Under the pieces are notes generated by a model. It worked only from the letters and a program-made list of their open reading frames with translations. It did not search any database and had not been told where the DNA came from. From the NCBI GenBank assembly GCA_000508305.1, contig CP006977.1, positions 1,396,621-1,460,620 of the forward strand: a stretch of DNA of 64,000 nt, given 5' to 3'. Of the stretch, positions 37,051-46,311 are shown one piece after another. Origin of the DNA: Sulfolobus acidocaldarius SUSAZ. GTDB lineage: Archaea > Thermoproteota > Thermoprotei_A > Sulfolobales > Sulfolobaceae. Positions within the stretch are counted from its first letter, which is position 1; each line of letters begins with the position of its first letter. Position numbers and translations under genes: made by a program.

Positions 37051-38042
37051 TTCTTTGTCAGAAAGTCTTTTTCTTGAATCGAGACAACACCGTCATGGAC
37101 TAACTCTTTTATTTTAGCCTCTGGTATTCCTAAAATTTTCAGAATCTCAAGAGTATTTTCTCCCCTAACTGGTCCCCTCTCGTACTTAAATTCTCTCTTA
37201 ACCTCTTCTAATCTTCTTACAGGATATATAGGCACGTCATGCTTCTCAGCTATCTCCATAAGCTCCCCTGTAGTATAACTCTTCACTATCTCAGATACAT
37301 CTTTAATTGCATCAGGATCAAACTGTCTGTTTATTAACTCTTCCCTTCCTACTGCATGTAAGAAGTTAACCCAGAATTTAGGTTCTAACGCACCTAGTGA
37401 TATCTTCCCATCCTTAGACTCATACAAGTTATAACAGGGATAATCACCATTAAGTACACTTTTACCCTCAGTCAGAATGTTCATCACATTAAATAGTTTA
37501 GATGCTCTAGCCATTGATACGTCTACGAATCCGCCCTCATTTCTCCACATCTTATTGAGTATTCCTATGACAGCTAATAATGAACTACCTATATCAGCTA
37601 CCTGGACTGGAAGTACTTTATCAATTCCAGCGTAAGCGTTACAATTAATATCATGGTTTGGCAATAACGGACCTTCATATCCATAGCCTGTTATTGAGCA
37701 GTATATTAATTTCTCATTTAACACTCTAAGTGTATCATAATCTATCTTTAACCTCTTGACCACATCAGACCTGAAACTCTCTATCAGTACCCTGCTCTTT
37801 CTAACTAGCTCGTAAAAGATCTCTCTCCCTCTGTCATCTTTCAAGTTTATGGATATACTTTTCTTTCCGTAGTTTAAGTAGTTGAAGACTTCAGGACTAG
37901 TCTCCCTCATGTAATCCCCTCTCTCTGTGTCCTCTACTTTTATGACATTGAATCCTAAGTCGGCCAGTAGCCTAGTGGCAACTCCACCCGGTAATAACCT
38001 AGTTAAATCAAGTACAGTTACGTTCCATGGTAGTTGTTCCAT
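37020..38042 (-). CDS. Class III CoA-transferase / alpha-methylacyl-CoA racemase-like (CaiB/BaiF)
   Basis: A protein of about 340 residues of CoA-transferase family III, which moves CoA between carboxylic acids or racemises 2-methylacyl-CoA. VLDLTRLLPGGVATRLLADLGF is the N-terminal CoA-binding motif. QVADIGSSLLAVIGIL carries the catalytic Asp. I chose the ATG at 38042 (MEQLPWNVTVLDL); the longer frame from 38102 adds an unlikely leader. The last residues, RQTSPFKAG and the stop, are encoded by the end hairpin of the decayed IS605 element. The native C-terminus has been replaced or trimmed. Confidence 0.82.
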   Translation of the reverse strand: MEQLPWNVTVLDLTRLLPGGVATRLLADLGFNVIKVEDTERGDYMRETSPEVFNYLNYGKKSISINLKDDRGREIFYELVRKSRVLIESFRSDVVKRLKIDYDTLRVLNEKLIYCSITGYGYEGPLLPNHDINCNAYAGIDKVLPVQVADIGSSLLAVIGILNKMWRNEGGFVDVSMARASKLFNVMNILTEGKSVLNGDYPCYNLYESKDGKISLGALEPKFWVNFLHAVGREELINRQFDPDAIKDVSEIVKSYTTGELMEIAEKHDVPIYPVRRLEEVKREFKYERGPVRGENTLEILKILGIPEAKIKELVHDGVVSIQEKDFLTKNRQTSPFKAG

Positions 38043-38233
38043 AGATATACTATTTAAATTATTAATTATAAAAATAATGTACATGCACTCATCAAATATC
38101 ATGTGTTAGATCACATATGTTAACTTCACCAGAAAACAGATCATACTAGGGAGGTTTGGTCTGTGTACTCAAGGAAAAAAGAGATCAATATGTATCTTTA
38201 TGAAACCTAATAAGGGATCTAGTTGCTTGCTTA

Positions 38234-39052
38234 TTATGTCCTTACTCCTGCCTGCTCAAATAGCACCTTAAGAACAGTCTTTCCTATTTTATCCCCGGAG
38301 AACTTAGCCTCAAAATTATTTATCTCGACCCAACTCTTCAGGTCTTGATAACCTAACTTACTCAACGCACTATTAATTTTGTCTAAGTAATCGTATACAC
38401 TCACCATCTCTTCCTCAAGGAAAGTCGCAACCCATAAATTCAACACTCTTTCCAACTCTACTAACGGTTCCTTACTGTCGTCAACCCTTATATCAACATA
38501 TTTTCCAACATCCGATGGTTCAAACTCGGTATTACTCTTAGTTGGTTTTCTTACAATTATAATTGCTGCACTTTGCTTTCCTCTCCTGTCTCCTCCTTTG
38601 CTCTCTGCCATCTTCAATGCATTCAGTATTTTTTCATATATCCTTCCTCTGCCCTCTGCCTCTTTAGCCATAACCTCTAGCACTTCCTCTCCCGCTAATA
38701 TATTTCCTTGTACTGTGAAGTTATTACCTATTATATGACCTGCATATGGGTAACATTCTCTTCCAGTAAACGCATACGCATTCCCTTTACTGTCAACTAC
38801 ACCTAATTGTCTTTTTTCTCTAAGCTGGTCTGCAGAAGTTAAACTATTCACCGTACTCCTTGCGTCATAACCCTTCTCCAGGAGTTCCAATCCTTTTCTA
38901 CCATACTCTAGATTAGCTAGGGCTTGAGTTGCTATTGCCCCAACCTCTGGTTTCAACCAAGGCACAAAAGCGCCCACTGCTAAGAACTTGCTGGCAACAC
39001 CTATCCCCCATGCTTTCTCGTTTGGGTCGTAAATTACTATTGAGTAAGTCAT
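38234..39052 (-). CDS. DUF1028 family protein (Ntn-hydrolase-like fold)
   Basis: A 272-residue protein. The N-terminal MTYSIVIYDPNEKAWGIGVASKFLAVGA and QALANLEYGRKGLELLEKGYDA are diagnostic of DUF1028, whose structures show an N-terminal nucleophile hydrolase-like fold. VVDSKGNAYAFTG is also conserved. The catalytic activity of the family is not settled. It is downstream of a TATA-like box and divergent from the thiolase-like gene; nearby acyl-CoA genes make a small-molecule hydrolase role plausible. Confidence 0.85.
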   Translation of the reverse strand: MTYSIVIYDPNEKAWGIGVASKFLAVGAFVPWLKPEVGAIATQALANLEYGRKGLELLEKGYDARSTVNSLTSADQLREKRQLGVVDSKGNAYAFTGRECYPYAGHIIGNNFTVQGNILAGEEVLEVMAKEAEGRGRIYEKILNALKMAESKGGDRRGKQSAAIIIVRKPTKSNTEFEPSDVGKYVDIRVDDSKEPLVELERVLNLWVATFLEEEMVSVYDYLDKINSALSKLGYQDLKSWVEINNFEAKFSGDKIGKTVLKVLFEQAGVRT

Positions 39053-39140
39053 ACGTGTAATATATACTACTGAAGGTATTTTATAATTATATAATTCTCT
39101 TGCTGAGAACTATAATTTTAAATTCGCTTAGGACGTAAGG

Positions 39141-40277
39141 ATGATAATGGTTGCAATTGTCGATGGTTCAATTACGAAATTCGGAAAAAGGAAGGAAAGT
39201 TTACTTCAACTGATATCTGAAGTCGGAATACCTATGGTAAAGAAATACGAGATCGACTTTGTCATAGTCTCAAACACTTACTCAGGAGAACTTAATTCAA
39301 TATCAGGTCTGAATAATTTAGCTACAACATATTTAGGCATAGACAAGATACCCTCAATAAGAGTGGACAACACAAGTGGGAGTGGGGGCTCAGCCTTACT
39401 GGTAGCTAAGTCATTATTGGACTCGAAAATGGCTAACACTGTCTTAGTTATAGGGGTAGAAAAGATGTCAGAGAAGAACACAAAGCAGGTTACTTCTGTA
39501 ATCGCATCCCTCCTTCCAAGAGAGGAAAGAATGGCTGGGCTAACATTACCTTCCTTAGCTGGTTTGTTATCAAAGGAGTATATGAAGAGATATGATGCAC
39601 CAAGAGATGCATTTGCTAGGGTGGCAGTTAAAAATCATCACAACGGTTCGTTAAATCCCTACGCCCATGTCCAAAAGGAGGTTAGCTTGGAGGAAGTGCT
39701 CAAATCTCCAGTCATTGCTGATCCCTTGACTCTCTATGAATTTACCCCTATAAGTGATGGTGCATGTGCTCTATTAATGGTGAGGAGTGAAGACTCTTAC
39801 AGCTTCACCAAAAAGCCTGTATTCATAAAGGGTGTAGGGACTGCATCAGATACATCTAGTATATCTGAGAGGGAAAACATCCTGTCCCTGAACTCAGTGA
39901 GGAATGCAGGAGTGATTGCCAAGAAAACGGCAAAGGTAGAGAAAGTGGACTTTGCAGAACTTCATGATATGTCCACGGTCTTAGAAATAGTCCAGGCTGA
40001 GGAGCTAGGTCTGTTAAAGAAGGGAGAGGGTTGGAAAGCGTATTTCGATACTGTCACTGAAATAAACGGTGAAATGCCAATAAACACAAGTGGTGGGCTA
40101 AATTCCAAAGGACATCCTATAGGAGCTAGTGGGGTAGCCCAAGCTTATGAGGCATTTCTTCAGCTGAGAAGGGAAGCAGGTCAAAGACAAGTTAAGGATG
40201 CAAGAACTGGACTTTCACTAAGTATGGCTGGGTTTGGTAATTCAGCTACAGTCCTAATCTACGGTGAAGAACCATGA
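39141..40277 (+). CDS. Thiolase-fold protein (SCP-x/acetyl-CoA acetyltransferase-like) lacking the nucleophilic Cys
   Basis: A 378-residue thiolase-superfamily protein of the archaeal type that pairs with a DUF35 protein. GGLNSKGHPIGASGVAQ contains the catalytic His, and ELHDMSTVLEIVQAEELGL is the NEAF-like region. The usual nucleophile segment (VENACASGS) reads VDNTSGSGG, so Ser79 replaces Cys. The second Cys region reads SMAGFGNSA. With both cysteines missing, classical thiolysis is unlikely. It could bind acyl-CoA or a polyketide-like substrate, or serve as scaffold. The stop overlaps the DUF35 start (ATGA). The ATG at 39141 is followed by a second at 39147. Confidence 0.8.
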   Translation: MIMVAIVDGSITKFGKRKESLLQLISEVGIPMVKKYEIDFVIVSNTYSGELNSISGLNNLATTYLGIDKIPSIRVDNTSGSGGSALLVAKSLLDSKMANTVLVIGVEKMSEKNTKQVTSVIASLLPREERMAGLTLPSLAGLLSKEYMKRYDAPRDAFARVAVKNHHNGSLNPYAHVQKEVSLEEVLKSPVIADPLTLYEFTPISDGACALLMVRSEDSYSFTKKPVFIKGVGTASDTSSISERENILSLNSVRNAGVIAKKTAKVEKVDFAELHDMSTVLEIVQAEELGLLKKGEGWKAYFDTVTEINGEMPINTSGGLNSKGHPIGASGVAQAYEAFLQLRREAGQRQVKDARTGLSLSMAGFGNSATVLIYGEEP

Positions 40278-40543
40278 TATATACCTGTAAGAGATGCGGT
40301 TATTCATTTTCAGTAGAGAGAGCAAGATGCCCTAAGTGTGGCAACTCTGATTTTTCATCTGTTGAAAAGAGAGAGGGTAGGATAGTACAGTATTGGAAGT
40401 TAACCGCTACACCTGAGGGGTTCGAGGACACTTACTACCTGTGCCTTGTAGACTTAGGAGGAGCAAAGATTTTCTGCAGGAGTGCCATAGAACCTAAAGA
40501 GAGTGTAATCCTAGACGAAAAGGGTACATGTAGACAAGTCTAG
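40274..40543 (+). CDS. DUF35 Zn-ribbon/OB-fold acyl-CoA-binding partner protein
   Basis: An 89-residue protein with an N-terminal rubredoxin-like zinc ribbon (Cys5, Cys8, Cys19, Cys22) and a short OB-fold (GRIVQYWKLTATPEGFEDTYYLCLVDLGG, residues 35-63). DUF35 proteins form complexes with thiolases, as in the archaeal thiolase/HMG-CoA synthase/DUF35 assembly, where they shuttle acyl-CoA. The 4-nt overlap with the thiolase-like gene predicts a 1:1 complex. It is shorter than the usual 130 residues. Confidence 0.88.
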   Translation: MIYTCKRCGYSFSVERARCPKCGNSDFSSVEKREGRIVQYWKLTATPEGFEDTYYLCLVDLGGAKIFCRSAIEPKESVILDEKGTCRQV

Positions 40544-40551
40544 GACTGCTA

Positions 40552-41352
40552 TTACACAATTGTTATTTTTATATAGATGTCTCCGTAGTAGCTTGCTCTA
40601 GGTAAGATTATAGTTAGAATAAGAGAAAGGAAACCGTTAGGTTTTATTGTCAAGTTCTCTCCTACAGGTGGAGAGTAAGTGTAATTAAAAATATTTGGCT
40701 GAACGGTAATGTTCATCAGCTTAATGGTCTCGTTATAGTTTAGGTTGTGAACTGTAACATTCAGTATTATTTTATTACCACTGAACCCCATGAGGTTTGA
40801 GGAAACATTTGTGAAATAAACAATTAAACTGTTGTTCGAAGAAATGTGAACTACACTTATCCATGTGAAATAGGTTAGGTTAGTCCCTCTCAGGGAGATG
40901 TTAAGGAGAATTTTGTTACTCTCTTTATAGTAAATATTGTAGAGAGAAATATTGGAAGGAGTGAGGAATGAGACTATACCATTCACACTAGTCTCGTTTT
41001 TTAGTGTTGTGGCCTGAAACGGGTTAGGATCTCCAAATACCGGTTCACCTGGATTGCCTTCATAAACGCCTACGTTGGTGGCTAAGTAGAAGTCCTGTGG
41101 GACTATATTTACACTCCCACTACCATTGTAAGAAACTGTAATGTTTACTTCAACGAACATTTTGTCAGGTGCATTTGAAGCCTTTTCAATGGCTTGATTT
41201 ATGATTACATTGTTTACCTTTCCAGATAAGTTTCCACCACTCTGAATAGTCGAGCTATGGGAAGATGTACGGTTCATAAACAACAGTAGGGACAACGCTA
41301 TTATCACTACTGTTATGACAACGAGAGTGAAAATAGCTGACCGTCTTCTCAT
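40552..41352 (-). CDS. Membrane-anchored or secreted protein of unknown function
   Basis: A 266-residue protein with RRRSAIFTLVVITVVIIALSLLLF as an N-terminal signal anchor (residues 2-25). The exterior domain is beta-rich with many NxS/T sites (NVSS, NKILL followed by NVTV, NYTYSP), as expected for a glycosylated Sulfolobus surface protein. FLTPSNISLYNIYY and DFYLATNVGVYEG look like strands of an immunoglobulin-like fold. I do not recognise the family. It converges with the DUF35 gene and shares its strand with the MHS transporter. Confidence 0.6.
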   Translation of the reverse strand: MRRRSAIFTLVVITVVIIALSLLLFMNRTSSHSSTIQSGGNLSGKVNNVIINQAIEKASNAPDKMFVEVNITVSYNGSGSVNIVPQDFYLATNVGVYEGNPGEPVFGDPNPFQATTLKNETSVNGIVSFLTPSNISLYNIYYKESNKILLNISLRGTNLTYFTWISVVHISSNNSLIVYFTNVSSNLMGFSGNKIILNVTVHNLNYNETIKLMNITVQPNIFNYTYSPPVGENLTIKPNGFLSLILTIILPRASYYGDIYIKITIV

Positions 41353-41426
41353 TTAAGTAAGATTATGAGAAACACGTCGTATAAAAATTTTTGAGATAGA
41401 AGGGTGACACTTTAACTCTTTATAAT

Positions 41427-42758
41427 CTATTTTGGCATTTCTATTTTTCCATGGACTCGAGAATAGGCTATAGTAGCTAGAGCTGATATTATACATATTA
41501 TCGTGTAAGTAAATGCATAGTATAACCACAACTGAGATACAGGAAGTTTAGTGTAAAGTAAAATTATCGGTGGGACGAAAGTAGATACTATACCACTGAG
41601 TAATCCTCCTATCTGATAAGCTAAACCAGTCCCAGTATACCTATATTTTGTAGGGAAGCTTTCAGCGAACCAAGACGCTAATCCTCCAAAGGGATAAAAC
41701 ACTGCTCCATAAAATATCGCTGAAGACAGGATAACAAAGTATGCCTCTTTGAGTGATATCATGTAGAAGTACAAGTAGACCAATACTGAACACAGTACAG
41801 CAACGACCACATTTAACCTAGTCATTCTGATGCTTTTGGTCATTACACCAAGTACTATTGATGCGAGACCACCCACTACGTAACCTATACCTATTACTAG
41901 GTTCATAAAAGACTGCGAGCTCAAACCGAGTATAGTATTAACACCTATAGCTGAGGCAAATTGTATAGAATATGGAGTGGCAATTAGAACAGTTGTCACT
42001 GTCATATACCACCACGCTATTGCTAGAAGAATAATACTAACCCAATATTTTTTCAAGGTTTCTAGGGCGGGGGACTTGGATAACTCTCCTTTAACTTTTA
42101 ATTCTAGGAACAACGGACTTTCAGAGGTGTAATAGCGCATTAAAGCCCCTAACACGACTATGATAGCCCCCACTATGAATAATAACCTCCATCCCCATGA
42201 GAGGAAAGAAGCTCTATCTAGTAATGCTGAAACTATCGCAAATCCAAATGTTGATGCAGATATACCGAAGAGCACTGCACCTTGGAGAAAAGACGTCCAG
42301 TACGTAGGACTAATATTTGCTTTTTTAGCAAACTCAACAATCCACGATACTGCCCCTCCCCATTCCCCACCAAAGCCTATCCCCTGAATAATTCTGAGTA
42401 TTATTATCATGAAAGCTGATAATACACCAATTTGTGCGTAAGTTGGTAGGACACCTAGTCCAAATGTTCCTATGAACATAAGTAAAAGGGTAATGATCAG
42501 TGTAGACTTTCTACCTAACTTATCTCCTATTTGCCCAAATATGAGACCGCCTAGTGGTCTTACTATGAATGCTATTCCCACTGTGGATAGAGATAATGCT
42601 AGTCCTATAGTTGGGTTCTTGGTTGCAGGACTGAAGTACAGTGAAGGCCAAACTATTCCAGCAGCTGTTGCACTCAAGAGAAGATCATAGTACTCTAAAA
42701 ATGTGCCTATTGATGCAGCTAGAGTAACTTTCCTTAACTCACTTTTACTTATACTCAT
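41427..42758 (-). CDS. MFS transporter, metabolite:H+ symporter (MHS) type
   Basis: A 443-residue transporter with 12 helices. It has TFLEYYDLLLSATAAGIVWP in TM1, GQIGDKLGRKSTLI after TM2, and RIIQGIGFGGEWGGAVSWIVE in TM4, the diagnostic MHS pattern seen in KgtP, ProP and ShiA. It probably imports a carboxylate with protons. The substrate is unclear; downstream context is a secreted protein. Confidence 0.85.
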   Translation of the reverse strand: MSISKSELRKVTLAASIGTFLEYYDLLLSATAAGIVWPSLYFSPATKNPTIGLALSLSTVGIAFIVRPLGGLIFGQIGDKLGRKSTLIITLLLMFIGTFGLGVLPTYAQIGVLSAFMIIILRIIQGIGFGGEWGGAVSWIVEFAKKANISPTYWTSFLQGAVLFGISASTFGFAIVSALLDRASFLSWGWRLLFIVGAIIVVLGALMRYYTSESPLFLELKVKGELSKSPALETLKKYWVSIILLAIAWWYMTVTTVLIATPYSIQFASAIGVNTILGLSSQSFMNLVIGIGYVVGGLASIVLGVMTKSIRMTRLNVVVAVLCSVLVYLYFYMISLKEAYFVILSSAIFYGAVFYPFGGLASWFAESFPTKYRYTGTGLAYQIGGLLSGIVSTFVPPIILLYTKLPVSQLWLYYAFTYTIICIISALATIAYSRVHGKIEMPK

Positions 42759-42835
42759 TACTATACATTTTCAATTTGTTAATTAAAAATTTGACGAACA
42801 TAAGTTCGGAGACTCCTACTCAGGCTAGCTCCTTA

Positions 42836-44224
42836 TTATTTTCTTTTCTCCATGTCTTCCAGTATTTTCTTACCGACAATCATTGCAGATATTGTAACCA
42901 TGGGCACACCTATACCAGGTTGTGTATACTGCCCAACATGATAGACATTTATCCATCTTCTATTTCTCATGGGAGGTCTAAATGGACCGGTTTGGTCTAA
43001 TGTATGTGAAATCCCAAAGGCTGTTCCCCTATACGCATTGTAATCCACTAGGAAATCAAAAGGAGTGTATACTCTCATGAACTTCACGTCAAATTTACTA
43101 CCTGTTTTCTCTTTGAAATCGTTTATAGTCTTCTTCACATAAGCCTCGGGGTTTATTCCAAATAGTCCAGCTGAAATGGGTATAAGGAACACTAAACTGT
43201 CCCCCTTAATCCTCTTATCTGTTGCCCTGGTGTAACTGACGTAATATGATATGTTGTTTAAGTCTGGCTCAGCTACCCTCATAATTGAGTTAAAGTGATA
43301 CCTCCAGTCACCATTAATTATTATTACATGGTGAGGCGATTTCACCTCTCCTTCAACACCTGCATAAACTAATATTGCTGATGGTGCCAACTTCCTCCTC
43401 ATCCAATAAACTTCATCATTACTTGACAGTAACTTATCTGCGTAATGGTAATCCATGTTAAATACGAAGTAATCACCATCCACAGCCCTTCCCTTATTCT
43501 CAACATGCTTTAACACTCCATTTGATCCTTGAACCCTATCCACTTCAAAATCAAACTTGAACTCCACTCCTGCTCTTTTACAGGCTTCAAACAACTTTAG
43601 AACTAATCCCTTGAAGCCTTCTTCAGGATAAAACACGCCTTTTCCGTATATGGCGTAATTGACCATGGCGTATATTGCAGGTGTGTTAAAAGGAGATCCC
43701 CCTAAGAATACTGCCGAGAATCCTAATGCTTTTTGAAGGAACTCGTCATTAGGGAAATACCTTCTGTTAAAGTGATCAAGGGTGTTGAATATGGGAAACC
43801 TATTCATGTTGTTTATTATTGTAGAGTCAAGCATGTCTGAGATCTTTAGTTCTTTGTAGAGAAATTTTTCCATTGCTAAATTGTACATGAATTCAGTATC
43901 TGCTATGTAACTAGCTAACCTCTCATCATATTTATAAAATGACTCTGATTTCCTATCCCTCTCTGATATCAAAGAGAACAGAGGACTTACCTCCCTAATC
44001 GTGGGCGGCTCTTCACCAACTTCTCTGTAGAACTTTTCAAAAACTTCAGGCATAAGATACCATGATGGTCCCATATCGAACTCGTAGTCCCCTTCACTAA
44101 ACCACCTAGCTCTTCCTCCAGGTAGTGAATTCTTTTCTAGGACTATAACATTGATACCTTTTTTAGCTAGATATAAAGCAGTTGACAATCCTCCTATTCC
44201 CGCACCAACTATAACTGCTTTTAT
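42836..44224 (-). CDS. crtI: Phytoene desaturase-like carotenoid oxidoreductase with non-canonical start
   Basis: An FAD enzyme of the CrtI family that would desaturate phytoene to lycopene. The full family N-terminus is readable as [20 protein letters not shown]. It begins at ATA (44224-44222), which overlaps the crtZ stop. The first canonical start in frame is a TTG at 44188, which removes the GxGxxG FAD loop. Further on are [28 protein letters not shown] and the C-terminal [20 protein letters not shown]. If ATA is used the protein has 462 residues, of near normal length (CrtI about 490). Expression and activity are therefore doubtful. It overlaps crtZ by 4 nt and forms a minus-strand operon with it. 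Confidence 0.8.
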   Translation of the reverse strand: MKAVIVGAGIGGLSTALYLAKKGINVIVLEKNSLPGGRARWFSEGDYEFDMGPSWYLMPEVFEKFYREVGEEPPTIREVSPLFSLISERDRKSESFYKYDERLASYIADTEFMYNLAMEKFLYKELKISDMLDSTIINNMNRFPIFNTLDHFNRRYFPNDEFLQKALGFSAVFLGGSPFNTPAIYAMVNYAIYGKGVFYPEEGFKGLVLKLFEACKRAGVEFKFDFEVDRVQGSNGVLKHVENKGRAVDGDYFVFNMDYHYADKLLSSNDEVYWMRRKLAPSAILVYAGVEGEVKSPHHVIIINGDWRYHFNSIMRVAEPDLNNISYYVSYTRATDKRIKGDSLVFLIPISAGLFGINPEAYVKKTINDFKEKTGSKFDVKFMRVYTPFDFLVDYNAYRGTAFGISHTLDQTGPFRPPMRNRRWINVYHVGQYTQPGIGVPMVTISAMIVGKKILEDMEKRK

Positions 44225-44685
44225 ACTTGATCCACTCCTTCAGGTATTTCGTCTAATCCTCTTATTACTAACAAGAACCCCCAGTTACCTTTACCTTTGT
44301 TATGGTGAACGTCATGGACCATAACTAACTTCCTAAAATATGTGTGTTTCATTGCCCAAGATCTAAGGTGTAGGTGTCTGTCGTGTATGATCATATCGTG
44401 TACTAAAAAGTATGATATTCCATACCAGGTCATTCCTATGCCTAAGCCTAGGGAAATGGGGTTGAGGTTAAATATGCCATTGAATATAAGATAAGCAGCT
44501 ACTGTAGCAAACAGTGCCCCAAATAAGTCATTTCGTTCAAAGGTGCCGTGTTGATCCCTGTGGTGGTCCTTATGAATGAACCACATAAACCCGTGCATTA
44601 CATATTTATGTACAAATCTCGCTATGAATTCCATAGAAAAGAACATAACTATCGCCGTGGGAAGAATTATGAATAAATCATTCAT
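44221..44685 (-). CDS. crtZ: Beta-carotene hydroxylase
   Basis: A 154-residue membrane di-iron hydroxylase that adds 3-hydroxyl groups to beta-carotene rings to make zeaxanthin. The histidine boxes are HKYVMH (26-31), HKDHH (38-42), [11 protein letters not shown] and HDVHHNKG, with four hydrophobic segments. This is the CrtZ pattern. A TATA-like TTTTATAA lies about 27 nt before the ATG on the minus strand (44709-44716), indicating a leaderless message. It is first in the crtZ-crtI operon. Confidence 0.92.
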   Translation of the reverse strand: MNDLFIILPTAIVMFFSMEFIARFVHKYVMHGFMWFIHKDHHRDQHGTFERNDLFGALFATVAAYLIFNGIFNLNPISLGLGIGMTWYGISYFLVHDMIIHDRHLHLRSWAMKHTYFRKLVMVHDVHHNKGKGNWGFLLVIRGLDEIPEGVDQV

Positions 44686-44806
44686 AGTCTGATGATCTTG
44701 CTGTCTAGTTATAAAACCATGTAAGCAAAATTAGTATATCTCCAAATAAATCCTAATAAGGAATAATATAACATATTTTTATTTAAATACCTGAGTAAGC
44801 CATACT
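44686..44806. promoter_or_regulatory. Divergent promoter region of the carotenoid cluster
   Basis: The 121-nt gap between crtZ (minus) and crtB (plus) holds two TATA-like boxes: TTATAAAA at 44709-44716 for crtZ and TTTAAATA at about 44782-44789 for crtB. Each sits roughly 20-27 nt before its start codon. A shared regulator could therefore control both arms. No strong palindrome is apparent. Confidence 0.6.
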
Positions 44807-45634
44807 GTGGTCAACCTAACACTGATATTCAAAAGAGCGAGCGTCACATATTACAATAGCTCAGTGTTCTTTCCCCCTCAGGTTAAGAGGGATGTCACTA
44901 AGCTTTACGCTTTTGTGAGAGTTTTTGATGACCTAGTGGATTCAATTCCTCAAAAGGCTAAAGAGTTTTATGAGCTGAGAAGTAAGTACTACGAACAGCT
45001 AGACGGTAAGGAATCAAACGACCTTGTATTGAAGAACTTTGTTGAACTGATGAGAAGAAAGAACTTTGAAAAGGAATGGGTTAATGCCTTCCTTGACGCC
45101 ATGGAGAGCGATTTGAAGAAGAGTGTCTACCACACTATTGATGAGCTACTTGAGTACATATATGGTTCAGCAGAAGTAGTCGGTTTGATGATGGCTAAGA
45201 TATTGGACTTACCTGAAGAGTCCTACTACTACGCTAGAATGTTAGGCAGGGCAATGCAGTTTATAAATTTCATTAGAGATGTTGAAGAGGATATGTCATT
45301 AGGTAGACAATACTTACCGTTCCAGGAGATGATGGAGTTTAAGACGTCCTTGCTTGATAGTTCTCCAAGATTTAATGAGTTCATAAGGTTCCAAATAAGC
45401 AGATATTTTGAGTACCAGAAGACAGCTGAGAAAGGGTACAGTTACATACCATTCAGGTACCTCATTGCCATAAAGACTGCTGCAGACATGTACAAGTGGA
45501 CAGCAAAGAAGATATGGAATAATCCGCAGATAATCAAGCAGAGGAAGATAAAGCCAAAGAAGAGAAGAGTAATTGCCCAGGGTATATACAACGCTTTAGG
45601 GGTGTATTTCTTACGCAACTTCCTATCTTTCTGA
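44807..45634 (+). CDS. crtB: Phytoene synthase
   Basis: A 275-residue prenyl-condensing enzyme that joins two geranylgeranyl-PP molecules to phytoene. The two Mg2+-binding acidic motifs are DDLVD (41-45) and RDVEED (157-162), with GRQYLP after the second. [16 protein letters not shown] is the usual N-terminal block. The GTG start fits the promoter spacing. crtY starts 15 nt downstream, so the genes are cotranscribed. Confidence 0.92.
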   Translation: MVNLTLIFKRASVTYYNSSVFFPPQVKRDVTKLYAFVRVFDDLVDSIPQKAKEFYELRSKYYEQLDGKESNDLVLKNFVELMRRKNFEKEWVNAFLDAMESDLKKSVYHTIDELLEYIYGSAEVVGLMMAKILDLPEESYYYARMLGRAMQFINFIRDVEEDMSLGRQYLPFQEMMEFKTSLLDSSPRFNEFIRFQISRYFEYQKTAEKGYSYIPFRYLIAIKTAADMYKWTAKKIWNNPQIIKQRKIKPKKRRVIAQGIYNALGVYFLRNFLSF

Positions 45635-45648
45635 AGGGATATGCTTAT

Positions 45649-46311
45649 GTGGAGATAGACTTAATGATGTTCATTCCCACTCTTATACTTTCACTGATTT
45701 TGAAGGGAAGAAATTACCTAGCCTTACTAAGTTCTGTAGCAATTGTAAGCCCTCTGTTCTTGTATTGGGACTTCTTTGCTACAGCTTTTGGTTCATGGTC
45801 ATTCAACAGGACTTGGGTTTTGGGGGTTTATGTAATTAATCTACCCATAGAGGAGGTAATGTTCTTCATCGTAACACCTTTTGCCACTCTTCTGATTTAC
45901 GATATACTTAAGAGGAGTAAGGGTTCCGAAATAAGGTTCATAAACAGACGTCTAGTGTTTATCATCTCCGCATTACTGGTGATTGTCGATTTGGCTCTAT
46001 TTCTCCACTATTCCTACACGTTCATCGTTATACTCTATTTGTCGATGTCGCTGGTGATATCAGCAATTTTAGATGAAGATATGTTAAGGTCAACAGTATT
46101 TTGGAAGTTCATGGGTCTTACATATGTTCCCTTCTTAGTTTTCGATTACTTTTTAACGTCAATTCCTATAGTGCTGTATGGAGTTTCTAACTCAATACTT
46201 GGAGTTAGGGTACTTACAATACCGATTGAGGACTTCATATATTCCTTTTCCATGATCATGCTTTATACTCTGTTCTATAGGTTAAGTGATAAAAATTGGA
46301 TAAAGAGCTAG
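45649..46311 (+). CDS. crtY: Lycopene beta-cyclase, archaeal CrtYcd type
   Basis: A 220-residue membrane protein with six to seven helices in two homologous halves. LPIEEVMFFIVTPFATLLIY in the first half and IPIEDFIYSFSMIMLY in the second are the conserved P-(I/L)-E-E/D motifs of the heterodimer-type cyclases (CrtYc plus CrtYd fused). It closes beta-ionone rings on lycopene. It starts at GTG, and its end overlaps the next gene by 16 nt. Confidence 0.88.
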   Translation: MEIDLMMFIPTLILSLILKGRNYLALLSSVAIVSPLFLYWDFFATAFGSWSFNRTWVLGVYVINLPIEEVMFFIVTPFATLLIYDILKRSKGSEIRFINRRLVFIISALLVIVDLALFLHYSYTFIVILYLSMSLVISAILDEDMLRSTVFWKFMGLTYVPFLVFDYFLTSIPIVLYGVSNSILGVRVLTIPIEDFIYSFSMIMLYTLFYRLSDKNWIKS

